A stretch of DNA of 64,000 nucleotides, from NCBI GenBank assembly GCA_036023115.1, contig JAYKKT010000041.1, positions 248,001 to 312,000 of the forward strand. Direction: 5' to 3'. The notes beneath the pieces were generated by a model. The model searched no databases. It was given only the letters and a program-made list of their open reading frames with translations, and had not been told where the DNA came from. Of the stretch, positions 1 through 11,519 are shown piece by piece. Numbering within the stretch: the stretch's first letter is position 1; each line of letters starts with the position of its first letter. This DNA is from Brasenia schreberi. Its lineage: Eukaryota; Streptophyta; Magnoliopsida; Nymphaeales; Cabombaceae. The position numbers and the translations under genes were made by a program.

Positions 1-736
1 ACTCTAGTTGCTAACCATGAAGGCGTTGTAACTGTATAATTGGCCTGATTGTTTGCCCGAGTGTTGCGGACTCAAAGTCTGATTCCTTGAGGAACTTAGT
101 ATAAACACATGTCATTTATCATGAGCATTTCCGTTTATTATACTCGGTGAGATAAAGTATTCATTGAATATATAGATGACAGTTGAACTTCCTGTGTGAA
201 GGTTGAAGAAGCATAATTTAATTTTCTTCTTTTTGGTCTGAGCAAGTTATGGATGTTGCCCTAACTTGTAATGTTTAACATGTATTTTCAAATTGCCATC
301 TAATTATTATCTGGTTTTCCAAGTTTTAGTTCATATTTCCAATTGCATGATGGGGATTAAGCTTGATTTATTTGCTATGTCTATGCCAAACAACAACTAA
401 GCCTTTTCCATACTTGATGGGGTTGGCTGCATGGATTCTTTGGCTATATGGATTCTTTGTTTCCATAGAGCTCGATTGTGTGCCATTAAGCTAGATCATT
501 CCTCATTGTTTCCTTCCAACATTATATGCTATGTCTATACCATATGATGTATTAATGGTGTTTGGGTGATCAAGAAAGGTGCCAGTCATGGTCGATCTGT
601 TTCCTGCGTTTGTGCATTCCAAATGGGTTGTGCTGTTCACAATATCACTTGGTGTAGACTACTGCACAAAAGGCTTTTGGTGTCAATAATTTAGGACGTT
701 TTAGTAGAAGAGATTATTTATTCAAATATTTTGCAG
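1..736 (+). other. Intron or upstream part of the TGA gene
   Basis: No coding exon is recognisable here. The stretch ends in a good acceptor (TTTTGCAG at about 729-736) directly before the TGA exon, so at least its right part is an intron of that gene. It contains an antisense RTE LINE tail fragment at 387-521. The bZIP-encoding exons must lie left of the window. Confidence 0.6.
387..521 (-). mobile_element. RTE LINE 3'-end fragment
   Basis: The (CAA)n stretch followed by AAGCCTTTTCCATACTTGAT and a GGGGTTGGCTGCATGGATTC block matches the 3' terminus of the longer RTE copies at 15907 and 43972. Only about 135 bp remain, so this is a strongly 5'-truncated insertion in a TGA intron, read on the minus strand. 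It is diverged from the younger copies. Confidence 0.75.
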
Positions 737-1779
737 GTGCAGTCACGTTTGACATGGAATATTCTCGATGGCTCGATGAACACCAACGACAAATCAACGA
801 CTTGAGGACAGCTGTAAACTCTCATGTGGGTGATAATGAGCTGCGGCTTCTTGTTGATGCAGTGATGGCACATTATGATGAGCTTTTCAGACTCAAAAGC
901 AATGGTGCAAAGGCTGATGTCTTTCACATGCTATCAGGAATGTGGAAGACTCCTGCTGAGAGGCGCTTCTTGTGGTTGGGGGGGTTTCGATCTTCTGAGC
1001 TTTTGAAGGTGAAATCTCCCTTGATTTTCATTCACAAATTTCATAGTTACTGTATGGTTAGGAAATAGGGATTTCTATTTCATGATGACACTTTCTATAT
1101 CGAAGCTGTCTCGCACTTGACTCAACCCTTTGTCCTAGGCAGATGATCTGACATATGTATCTCGGAATTTTCTGTTCTTTGGGCTTCGGCCTTGTTCCCT
1201 CACTGGGAAAAAGATTTTTATGAAGTTGGAACAGTTTATTGGGCTATTTAATTTCTCAATTTCATTGCAGATTCTTGTGAAACATCTTGAGCCTCTGACT
1301 GAACAGCAATTGATGGGCCTCTATAATCTGCAAGAATCCTCCCAGCAGGCTGAAGAGGCACTGTCTCAGGGGATGGAAGCCTTGCAGCAATCTCTTGCTG
1401 AAACTCTTGCATCAGGCACTCTGGGCCCTCCTGGATCATCCGATAATGTTGCAAACTACATGGGTCAGATGGCAACTGCTATGGGGAAATTGGATACTCT
1501 AGAGGGCTTTCTTCACCAGGTAAGAAACTCAATTCCACCTATGCAGTCACTCCCATACATTTCTTGTCCACAAAAGTGTAGACCCCCTAACACAAACGGC
1601 GAGGTTGTTGAAATGTTTGATATTTTTATCAGGCAGACCATCTACGGCAGCAGACGCTGCAGCAGATGCATCGGATATTGACAACTCGCCAAGCGGCGCG
1701 AGCTCTGCTTTGCATAAGCGACTATTTCTCCCGTCTAAGAGCCCTTAGTTCATTGTGGTTGGCGCGTCCAATAGAGTAA
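737..1779 (+). CDS. TGA: TGA-type bZIP transcription factor, C-terminal exons
   Basis: Three exons are visible: 737-1008, 1271-1519 and 1633-1779, joined by GT-AG introns that keep the frame; the stop is TAA at 1777-1779. They encode the DOG1/TGA domain, starting near DMEYSRWLDEHQRQ, through MAHYDELFRLK, SGMWKTPAERRFLWLGG and ARALLCISDYFSRLRALS to the end LARPIE. In TGA factors this domain lies C-terminal to the bZIP and mediates dimer contacts and binding of NPR1-type co-regulators; the protein acts in the nucleus on TGACG elements. The block MGQMATAMGKLDTLEGFL resembles clade II (TGA2/5/6-like) more than TGA1/4. The bZIP exons lie outside the window, so the protein start is not seen. No frameshift or internal stop is present in the visible exons, so the gene looks functional. 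Confidence 0.92.
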
Positions 1780-2095
1780 AATCACCGGTTCTTGTACACT
1801 GATACAAATGCTACTGGCTGCACAACCGTATCTGTGAGCGGCCCATCAAGAGGTTGGTTTTGGGAGAGTGGAAGGTACAGGAAGAACAAAGTGACGTATT
1901 GTGGGGAACGGTAGATTATCTGTTGATCAGAAGGTACTGTTACATTATAATAGCTCATATCATATTTTTCGGGACTGGCTTTGTACAATAGAAAGAAACT
2001 TGTTCCTTGTTATAGTCCTATTTTTGTCGCATTACTCTGAAAACTAGCAAACTGTTGTTGTTGACATAACTCATGTTCACGAGCTCATTTATGTT

Positions 2096-2101
2096 AATAA
2101 A
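2096..2101 (+). terminator. Candidate polyadenylation signal of the TGA gene
   Basis: AATAAA lies about 320 bp after the TGA stop codon, in sequence that shows no other coding potential and ends before the RTE remnant begins. Plant poly(A) signals are loose, so this is a plausible but unproven site. Confidence 0.4.
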
Positions 2102-2419
2102 GGGCGCGTAGATATTCAAACTTGATTGTTCTAACCTTTCTTTGGGTGAATTTCTCTTTGTGCTGTGTGAGAGAGAGAGGGAAAGAGAGAGGTACTAATG
2201 ATTTTTTTCTTCTTTTGTTCGCGCTCTTTCAGTTGCACAGATTTGATGCTGCCCCTTTGTTCTTTTACGGGTTCAACGGTGATGGCGTTAGCAATGGCGT
2301 CATAGCTATTGAGTTTGAGGGTGTCAATCGGGTCTGTCGAGTTTTGTATGAGGAACATCGTATGCATATCTAATAAAAAAATCCAACTATGTCGAGGCAT
2401 TCCTCAAAATGACACAGCC

Positions 2420-3805
2420 TTATGATGTGTCATGTTAACAGTTAACTCAACATAAACTAGGTCATGTTGTTTCTTTTCAACACTTTTGTGGTTGTCCTCT
2501 ATCTCTTTTAATACTTTCAAAATATAGTTTTTCATACTTTCTTAATGTCGCTCCTTTTGATCTTTTTTATATATATTCAAATAATTTTAAATGATATTCT
2601 CTCATTTTATCCTCTAGTGGTATAACTCCTAATTTGTTTTTAATAATGGTATTATGTATACCATCTTTTATTTTATGACAACTCATTCATCTCAATATCA
2701 TTTTTGTCACAAACATCTTTTGTACATGTTGATGATTAACTCTCCAACACTCGTAACCATAAAATATGGTAGGTCTAATTGTTGTTGTATAATATTTACC
2801 TTTTAACTTTAATATCTTATTGTCACAAATAATACTTGATGCTCCTCTTTATTTTAACCAATCTGCATTAATTTTATGCGTAACATCTCCATCAGTTCTT
2901 CCATCACTATAAAAAATTGACTCTTGGTATTTAAAACTTTCATTTGGGGAATGTAATGTGTGCCAATTTTAATTTTTGTCCCTTAAAATAACTAAACAAT
3001 CAAACTTACATTTTGCATATTTTATCTTTGTTCTATTAAGTCATAAGTCTACGTTCTAATGTTTTTCTTCATAGTTCCAATTTTCCATTAACTTTTTCCT
3101 TATACTCTTCCACTAACACAACATCATTTGCAAACAAAATAAAGGTACTTCATCTTAAATATGTTTTGTTAACTCATCAATCACCATTATAAATAAGTAT
3201 ATACTTAAAGTTCATCCTTGATATAACCCAATATTAACTTCAAAGAAGTTTGTCATTCTTTCGTGAGTTCTCACACATATTTTTTCAAAGGTTTATATAT
3301 GTCAACTAGATACCTATTTTTTCAAAGGTTCTCCAAAAAGCATCTCTTGTTACCTTATCGTAAGCTTTTTCTATATCAATAAATATCATGTGAAGGTCTT
3401 TCTTTTTTGCTCTAAAATGTTTAAAACGTCTTAAAAGGTGAATCACTTCAACAGTAAATATGCCTGACGTAAATACAAATTGGTTCTCCGTTGTACTCAA
3501 TACTTATTTTAACCTACGTTCAATATTTCTTTATCATAATTTTATAGTGTAACTTATTAACTTAATACCTCGATAATTCATACAATTCTGAATGTTTTTT
3601 GTTCTTGTATGTGGGTATAAGTGTACTCGCTCTTCATTACTCGGGCATCTTTTGGTTTTCATATTTCATTAAATAGTTTTGTGAGTCCGAGTGATTCCCG
3701 ACTCTTTTAGGATCTTCAAAACTTTTATAAAAATATTATCTGATTCTATCGATTTACCACCCTTGATATGTTTAAGAGCCTCTATGTCGGTAGAAATTCT
3801 ATTGA
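2420..3805 (-). mobile_element. Degenerate RTE LINE, reverse transcriptase part
   Basis: The minus strand matches the RTE copy at 43972-46146 over most of its length, but with many stops and indels. The recognisable piece is the RT motif A region at 3306-3500, where IFIDIEKAYDKV can be read. The 3' tail (the AAGCCTTTTCC block) is missing and the 5' side fades near the equivalent of 45.5 kb. It is an old, non-functional copy downstream of the TGA gene. From 3806 to about 4280 I see nothing but AT-rich sequence. Confidence 0.8.
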
Positions 3806-4280
3806 AATTAAATGAAATTCTAAAGTAATATTATTATATTATTTTTGGGATAGACTTTTATATTGAAATTCTAATGAGGTTGGCTGTTATGAATTCTTAT
3901 AAACCTTATTCAACTCCTTATCATTAGTTTCAAAAGTCTGACTTTAATATATAAACCGATCTATTCAATTCTTACCAATTCCTGACATTAATGCGTACAG
4001 TATAAACTCGATTCATTGACACTTTATTATAGGCCACATCTAATTTTCATTTTTGTGTTTTCTCCTTACACACCCTTCTTTTGCCCATGCTTATATATAT
4101 ATATTATCTATGTGTGAGAGAGAAGCTGATCTATGCAAAACACTATGTGCAAATGGGTCCCAACTCGTTTCAATATTAAACAAATGGACACAATGAAGAT
4201 GGTTCCAACATTAAGAGACACGGTGTATAGAGCTCCAGTGAGTAGGTGCGAGAAATCGATGACCAACACTCTAAAAAGGA

Positions 4281-4372
4281 ACCGCTGTTGCTGTTGGTGG
4301 GGAGTTCTACTCCCAAAGGGAGCATGTGTAGTGTGTTTTAGGTTTCAGCCTCTTCTTATAAAAAAAAAAACA
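4281..4372 (+). repeat. tRNA-derived SINE-like fragment
   Basis: A B-box-like GTTCTACTC core is followed by the shared tail (CATGTGTAG, TTTCAGCCTCTTCTTAT, poly-A). The same tail follows B boxes at 8714, 13547, 15203 and 47218, so this is one member of a dispersed family. The A box is poorly preserved. Confidence 0.5.
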
Positions 4373-4499
4373 CTCTAAAAAGAAAGAAGAGCACACCTTA
4401 AAGTGTTAAAAAGAGATCAAAAACTCTTTTTTATATATGTTAAGTATTAGTAAGATACAAGATCGAGCTCAGTGAAGACTGGAAATCCATGTAGAAGAC

Positions 4500-4705
4500 G
4501 CCAAAAGGCTTGGTTTTGAGAATGATGTAGCAGAACCCACTGAACATAAAAAAAATGTTGGTTTTGATGCATTTATTGTTCTTACCTGAGGACACTCTTT
4601 CTTTTTTGACGTCTTCCTCACGCACGTGCATGCCTTGAGAATCGAACTTACCTGCTTCATGAGAGCCAAAGAGCCCTATCAGTTGGGTTGAGCCTCTGCC
4701 TACGC
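4500..4705 (-). repeat. tRNA-derived SINE-like copy, reverse orientation
   Basis: On the minus strand GGCTCAACCCAACTGATAGG (A-box like) is followed about 30 bp later by GTTCGATTC (B box) and then CATGCACGTGCGTGAGG, the order seen in the other members of this family. It is not a tRNA gene because no cloverleaf closes. Confidence 0.45.
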
Positions 4706-5352
4706 CTTATGTTTTCTTTGATATGCAAGCTGGGGTTAAGCCGACCACTACCAGATCCGGACACCAACAGAGACTGAAAGATCTACAAACTCTTCTGGAA
4801 TGGGGCAAATATACCCTTGAATGGTTTTGAGTGGTGTGAACTATGTGCCCATAGATCCCACCATGGGCCATAGACTTTAAGTTGATTTTCAAAATTTTGG
4901 GTGGGGCAAACACCCCACCTTGGCTCAATTAGGTCCGCCACTGCCATCTGAAATTTTAATTTTGATGAATTTCGGATTTGAACCGGCTATATATTGGAAT
5001 CTTCCAACAATCTACTCGATTCTGAAACCAGTTGGGACATGATTAAGCTTCTATTAACCTTCACAAGGAAGCCTTTTCAGGTGACCTTAGACCAAGACAC
5101 GAGATATTCATGCCATCTATGCAACAAACTATATCTGAATCGTAAAAATTGAGCACCTACACTAGTAGAAAAGCGGATTTGGGAGCGATTTGTAAGAAGA
5201 AGTGGATGGTGATCCATATTTTCTTCTACATACTTGATTAGCATCAATCTGGTTAACTGTTGTTTGTGGATTTGAGGGCGATATTTATCAACATTTTTGT
5301 GTTTCAGGTCATGTCACAATGCAACTTGTGTCAAGTGATGATCTCGTAATTT

Positions 5353-5475
5353 ACAACAACGACAAATCCTTTTTCCATACCAAATGGGGTTCGCTAGATG
5401 GATTTTTGGTTTTCATATGACTTGATCATATGACATGCTAACATATGACATGCTAACAGTAAAAACTTAAGAAAA
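5353..5475 (-). mobile_element. RTE LINE 3'-end fragment
   Basis: A diverged copy of the RTE tail: ACAACGACAAATCCTTTTTC, then TGGGGTTCGCTAGATGG, then a repeated CATATGACATGCTAACA corresponding to the CATGTTAGCAGTTAAC of the younger copies. It lies just upstream of the PDCD2-like relic. Confidence 0.55.
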
Positions 5476-5793
5476 AACTTAACGGCCCTTTCATACCATG
5501 TTATAACACATAATCTTAGTATTTAATAGATAATATAATAGTCGCCAGTAGGATTCGAACACGAATCATCTCAATAGGTAAGAAGACTTCCTCTGGCTCA
5601 TGCCACGTGGCATCTGCAACGGATCCAGTCTAGGGTTCCCTCTGACTCAACTCTCTCTCTCTCTCTCGATATTGAGTATAAGAATCCAGGGTTCCTCCGG
5701 ACTCTCGCTGTCTCTGTGGCGTCTTTGTTTTGTTTGATTTAGTTTTTCCTATAGAACCCCGTTTCGGGTGGTCGAATTGGACTGAGGGCGGCG

Positions 5794-7258
5794 ATGGGTG
5801 AAGTGATTCTTGGCATGCCTGGACCGGGGGCCGACGATAACTATGAACCCTCCGATCGCTACACCGCAAAGATCGGCGGATTTTCCGTTGGTTCTCTCTC
5901 TCTGAGACACGATATGGTTCCAATTGGTGTAATGACCTTTTTCTTATTGTGGGATATGTGGTCGGAGATTTACGTGTGTTATCCACCTGTTATGACTGGA
6001 TTTATCATTCCCCCGAGTGTTTTTCTGGTCATGTTGGGGATTGATTGAATTACTTCTGTTGTTACAGTCTGTATGGTCACATGATATCCTTTGTTTTATT
6101 TCCAGTAGCTGGAAAACTCTGAATTTCGCTACCTGCTTGCATGGGTACCACTATGGTGGGAAGCCTCTATATGCTTCACCTCAGTTGCAAAAACCTGACG
6201 TTTGTGCTCTTTGTGGTGGTCGTCGGCTCTATCAAATGCAACTGATGCCACCAGTTCTGTATTTTCTGAAGCAGGGTCCTGAGTCTTTGACAGCCCTGAG
6301 CTGTGTAAGACATGAACTGGATGACTGTCATCATATATACATGTGCTACGGTGAGTGTCCTTTTATTTTTGGGATAAGTTTATTTGCTGGTTTCCTCGCA
6401 TGTAACCAAAACCAACCAAACCCAAGCCTTCTCCAACATCAAGTGGGGATGACTACATGAATTTTTAGTCGTTGTTGTGCTCGAAGGTGTGCCGCATTAC
6501 AATTTAAGAAAAGCTAGATCACTTCTTATTATTTCCTTTGAACACTTGCTGGCACTTCCTTTGCCTTTATAAGAATCTACGCCCATGTAGTTTTTTGTAC
6601 TTCTTTGTTGGATCTCTATGTCGATGCCTCTCTAGATGTTGCAACCTCTCATGAAAAATCCACTTCTCATATGTTTTAAGAAATTTCTTAAACATAATGT
6701 GATTCTCAACCAATTTTATCGGCAACCACTTAATTTTTACGTAGTTGACACTTTTTACACGAGCATAAAATCTTTCTATCCCTGTTTCCTTTCTCAGCAA
6801 ACTGGATAGACTCAATAATCCCTTGAATATAAGCATCACTATGTCTTGGTTCAAGAATCCAACCTGTGTCCATACTCATACCCATCTAAAACAAAAAAAG
6901 CAAAGCAAACTTTAATGGTTCAAGCTCAAATAAATATGCATATATACATAGTAGCAGTAATGACCTTTGGAGCCGTTTAGAACTCAGCCACACTAAGCTG
7001 GATAGTTCTCATACCAAAAGCAAATATAAAACACTACTTTGAGTGTGCCTTTCTTTTTTACCTTAGTCGCATTGCGCCTGATTTTCTCATGCATTGTAGC
7101 GCTTAAACTGAATATGAAATCCTTTTCTTTGTTAATTGCAGAACTGTTCTGTGGGTACCTGTTCACAAGATCACAGAGGCCTGCAGTGGATTGTGGCAGA
7201 GGAGGCTATACTGGTTCAGTATGAAGAAGGTTTATTGAATGGCTCTGGTTCTTCCTGA
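5794..7258 (+). pseudogene. PDCD2-like protein relic (middle missing, frameshifted)
   Basis: The first 29 residues, [20 protein letters not shown] to KIGG, match the start of plant PDCD2-like proteins (programmed cell death 2 family, zinc-binding, linked in other species to ribosomal protein assembly). A C-terminal exon at about 6106-6350 carries HYGGKPL, CALCGG and MQLMPPVLYFL, and a last exon at 7142-7258 carries WIVAEEAILVQYEEG and ends in TGA. Donor GTGAGT at 6351 and acceptor TTGCAG at 7141 are intact. Only about 215 bp separate the first two pieces, where the family has roughly 200 residues, so the central exons are gone. Within 6106-6350 the frame also breaks near GTGTAAGACATGAAC: the zinc-knuckle part reads on only in another frame (WMTVIIYTC). 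A CT-rich 5' leader precedes the ATG. I read it as a decayed duplicate; transcription may persist. Confidence 0.82.
6404..6552 (-). mobile_element. RTE LINE 3'-end fragment in the PDCD2-like relic
   Basis: AACCAAACCCAAGCCTTCTC, a diverged GGGGATGACTACATGAATT and AAGCTAGATCACTTCTTATT match, in order, the terminal 150 bp of the RTE family. The fragment is old and lies in the last intron of the relic. Confidence 0.5.
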
Positions 7259-7631
7259 ATATTTTTAAGGGAAATGCATTTAGTTTTATATACTTGTTAG
7301 CTCTTTTTAAGTAAGTATTTATATTACTTGAATTGTTTTCGATTTTTTGGTATAATATTCCCAATGGAGGGTTCATTCATGTATGGTGTAAGAAGAATAG
7401 ACAACTCATATTTGCTTGTTAGCTGATTGCTATCTTCTCAGCTGGAGGATGACATGGTTGAGTGTCGCGAATTCAAGGGTCTCCTGAACCCCAACCTGCC
7501 TACCAAGAGAAGCAAAAAAGAAAAAAGAAAAACAGTAAATAACTCATTTCTGTGGGGTCACCCAAAACCAAGACCTAGCTTTAACCCAAGTTTAGTACGG
7601 TCACCCAAATAGATTTTAAACTGTGATTATG

Positions 7632-7722
7632 TTCTATTTTGTGTCATATTAACAGCTAACTTTAAAAAAGCAAGATCACATTTATTGGTTTCTTTTTCAA
7701 CACTTTCGAGGCCTTCGGTTGT
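7632..7722 (-). mobile_element. RTE LINE fragment
   Basis: TGTGTCATATTAACAGCTAA, then GCAAGATCACATTTATTGG, then TTTTTCAACACTTTCGAGG match the RTE segment that lies about 100 bp inside the 3' end of the younger copies. The terminal (CAA)n is absent. Confidence 0.5.
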
Positions 7723-8544
7723 CTCCTGAAGTTCATTGTCTACTTTTTCACACCTCTTCGCGTCTTGGGACCTTCATTCAGCTCTCTCTAAGCTCCAAAT
7801 AGCTTTAATATTCTTCTCTTATTTTCTGTTGGTGTTCTGCTAATTCTGTAAACGAGAGAAAGCAACGTATCTATGTAGATGAGGACTCGTATTGGCTCCC
7901 TTAGTTTGCAATGTTAATAATCTTTTTTTAAAATAAGTGACGTTAACAAGTTCGTCTCAGTTAAACTCTGCTATGAATATGAGGTGAGGTTGAGCACTCG
8001 TTGTTGGCTTCACTTTAGCCTAAGCAATGAAGCCTGTTCATCTTCGGACCATTGGTTGCGAGCCCGAGGATTGCCTGAGTTTTGGAGCAGTTGGTTAACT
8101 CCCTCTAGGCCTCCCAATTGTGGGGACAACAATCTCAACCCCGATGTTTTATTGTGTGTCATCAGGGAGGGCTCAAGGTAAACCGTGTCAACCTGTCTCT
8201 GGATATCATATATCTGCTTTTAAGTCTCAAATACAAGTAAAGAGAGAAGTGAAGGAGAACACGATATTATAAATAGGGTAAAAGCCAACGAGAGACGGGG
8301 CACTTTTTTTGCCTTCCGGCTATGATCAGGTGTAATTAATTATTTTAATCAGTCTAATATTCGATATGATTTATGTGATAATTAGCATATTTTAAAGTCC
8401 TACATTGGGCAGGTGCAGGTTTTGAAAATCTAGAGCCTCATGAACCACGGGATGGGTCGAAGCAAGTTCTAAAGCCTTTTCCTAAACCTGGCATGTGGTT
8501 CCCTTGAGGTGTAAACCCCTTAAACCCACTCCATTGCCATATCT

Positions 8545-8834
8545 TCGTTCTTTTAAAACAATGGTGAAGCCAAAGATAGATGCACACCCTTGGTATTGAA
8601 CTGATGACCTTCTACTTATGAACCGAGCCCCTAGTCAGGTGAGTCATTGCTCCGCGTGTGTCCCGTTGCCATCTCTACTCTTTCGATAGTCTGAAGTCGA
8701 TGATTTTGCATACAGACCGTTAGCTGATCTCGAAGGGCTGCTTAACTTTCCCGTTGCAGGCGGTGAGTTCGATTCTTGGGGCATGAATGCGTGGGTTTGT
8801 ATTAGGCTTCCTCCTCTCACTGTAACCAGAAAAG
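8545..8834. repeat. Two tRNA-derived SINE-like copies, head to head
   Basis: On the minus strand, about 8545-8665, an A-box-like TGACTCACCTGACTAGGGG is followed by a B-box remnant and the CCAAGGGTGTGCAT tail. On the plus strand, 8714-8834, TTAGCTGATCTCGAAGGGC is followed 45 bp later by GTTCGATTC and the tail TTAGGCTTCCTCCTCTCACT. The tail ends in TGTAACCAG, as in the other plus-strand copies. Confidence 0.5.
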
Positions 8835-8839
8835 AAATA

Positions 8840-11519
8840 CATTGTCCTTCACATTGCTTCGGGAATGTCAATATGATTTATTGATGATATGAATGATTAA
8901 CAATCTTTGGATTTGCTTATGCATGGGAAAGACACACACACACACACATATATAACTCCCCTCGGTGATATATATTCATATAGTTGATGATATGATTAAT
9001 TTATAAAGTATTTCTTCAGGGGAGTCATGTAAGTTGTTGATGACAAGGACTTGATGAGGAGATAACTCGATTGATTGGCTTAAAAATAGTGACAACTACC
9101 TACATTTTGAAATGTGGTAGTTGCTAGCTATGCTACGTCTGCGTGGTTCTGGATTGAGAATTTGTACAGAGAACTGGTTAACTAACTTTAAAAGAAAATA
9201 TTATCTCAAAAGAAAACTTCTAAATAGAATTCTTTGAAAAGAATATTAACATTCTTTGTGAAGTAAACTAAACTCTTCTGTGGAATAAAATACACATTTG
9301 TTGAGATTAGTTCTACGTACGCAACTTCAATAAATGAACTTGTTGGTGTGCAATTAAATATACGCGTGGAGTTTTACTCTCAAGTGATTCTGTTTGAACT
9401 GTGTCAATAATAGATATGTATACAAAAACAGTACAAAAGGTGATCGAAGTGGACTGCTGTAAACTGGAAGTAACATGCTGAATGCCAAATGTAGGAAAAC
9501 TCAAATTAATATAAAATATGGGAGCTTTACAGTGAAAGGTATGTCTACGTTCAGTCATGGATGTTATATGCATCATGTGATCTAACCCATGCAACCCCAT
9601 GGTCATTATTTCAGTGTGGTAAGCCCTTTTTAATGATGTGGTCCTTGGGAAATTGGTGCAGCAAGCCTAGATCCAAGGGAATGGACCATGTGGTATACAT
9701 GTGACGAACCTTCTTGGAAGGTCTTGATTGTTAGAAAATAGCTTCTTGGCTTATAGCTCATAAATGAACTTCCATTAATGAAAACGCGCATCATTAATGA
9801 AGCTGCAAACAAGCAAACACTTTAATTATCACCCCCCCCCCCCCACACACACACACACAGAGTAGCTGAGGTTGCAAGACAAGGGCTCTAGGGAAACATA
9901 AGGATATCTTGAAGTCTAGATCTCCTGGTGATTTATAGACTGGAATGTGGAAGAAAGGCAAGTTATGATTTATTAGGGATTCGAAGAGATTTGAGAAGGC
10001 TTGTTGTAATTATATGGACTCGAGTACTTGGTTTGAATTTCCAAGTGACCTGAAGCTCATATATAGTTTGGGTAACCGGATCAATGATAAATTGATTTCT
10101 CAAGAAATATGATCCAATGTGGGGTTTATGACCCAGAAAGCACGCACAAAGCTAGACTTTGTGAAGAATAGCTCATTGATAACTAATATTTTCGTTTCAT
10201 GTCTTCCTTATACAAACACACACAGTTCTTGCTGCGAAGGCCTAGGTATCTGATACATGGGAATTGGTAAATGCATATTAAGAATACTGGGTGTGATCAG
10301 AGGATCCTATCATCCGATTAAATTAGATCCCGAGTTTAGAATTAGCGAAAGTCTTAATCGTCCCAGGGGATCCAATCGATCGTCTAAGACGCGATATGGG
10401 TGCCAGGTGTGGTGGAGAGGGTCTGGCTGCCAGATAGTAATCAAGGGGTTGAACTCCCATGGGCATCGTCCACTTTACACAATATTCAAGCCGTTCAAAC
10501 AATCTAAAAGTAAAACACAACGCAATACAAGATTAGGTGGTTCTTCTGTCTTGGAGTCAAAATGATCTCTATTCAAGGAGAGAATTATGGCTAGAGTGCT
10601 GAGGAATTTGATTTCAGAATTTCCCCAATATTCTTTCCTTGAGCTGGAGATAAGATTTCACCCTCTTGCTTTATCTGTTCACCATCTACCATGCTGATTC
10701 TCTCTATCACAAGAACGGCTGATGTACTTGTGTTACTGAATTCCTGAACCATCATCTTATCGGTTCGAAAATATAACAGCAGAGTCACAGTGAGCCCTCT
10801 TCTCTCTCTCTCTCTTGGGTGCTTTGTTCAATAAGAAAAAACAAAAATTGGTTAGGTTTATGGATTAACTTTGGATTCCTTGCAGGTCTATTCTTTTCCC
10901 AACACAGAGCCGCGTGATTCTGACTCTGTCATGTGTTGGCTTTATGCCAGTAAGGGCGACCAGAGACACCATATTTTCATGTTCATAGTCATCTAATTTC
11001 CTAAACCCAAATTACCCTAATCACATCACCAGGCTTATATATATATGTATGTATGTATATACATGTATATAGTATACATAAATCCGAGAGTGAGCACTCT
11101 TGTAGTAGGGCAACTCCCAAGCGCCGTAATATGTCATCACTCTGTCCTCTTCCAACTGCTAAGCGGTTAGGGTTCGTCGATTCCCCATGAATAGTCACAG
11201 TACGATTAATCCACTGGTGGCACGCTTAGAAGAAAAAATTTACAACAACGAGAGAAAGCTCCGTCTTATCCTCATTATTAAGCACGAAAGCCTTGCATGA
11301 TGGATCTTCCTCGCAATAGAGATCCCTTATTCATTCATAACTTCTCTCAACAACAATATTCGCTACATGTTCCATATTTTTATTCCTAGTTTACCTTTGG
11401 GGTAGGTACGCAGCTTACCGATCTCTCTAATTGTTGGCATCTTAGTGCATGGAATCATTCAAATGACTGAATATTTCGTTGCTTTATGTCTAGATGCAAG
11501 GATGAAGATCTCCTGTAGT
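8840..11519. other. Intergenic, no gene recognised
   Basis: This stretch holds short simple repeats (CA/TA near 8935, a C run then CA at 9831-9860, a GTAT run near 11045) and several short open frames without recognisable domains. The right part lies downstream of the RHD6-like gene and may include its 3' UTR. I see no coding region I can support. Confidence 0.5.

Noticed and set aside
7427..7612. 61-codon frame after the PDCD2-like relic
   Set aside because: Lies after the family's normal C-terminus and matches nothing that I know.
10257..10565. 102-codon plus-strand frame
   Set aside because: No recognisable motif, no splice context, and an equally good frame on the other strand.
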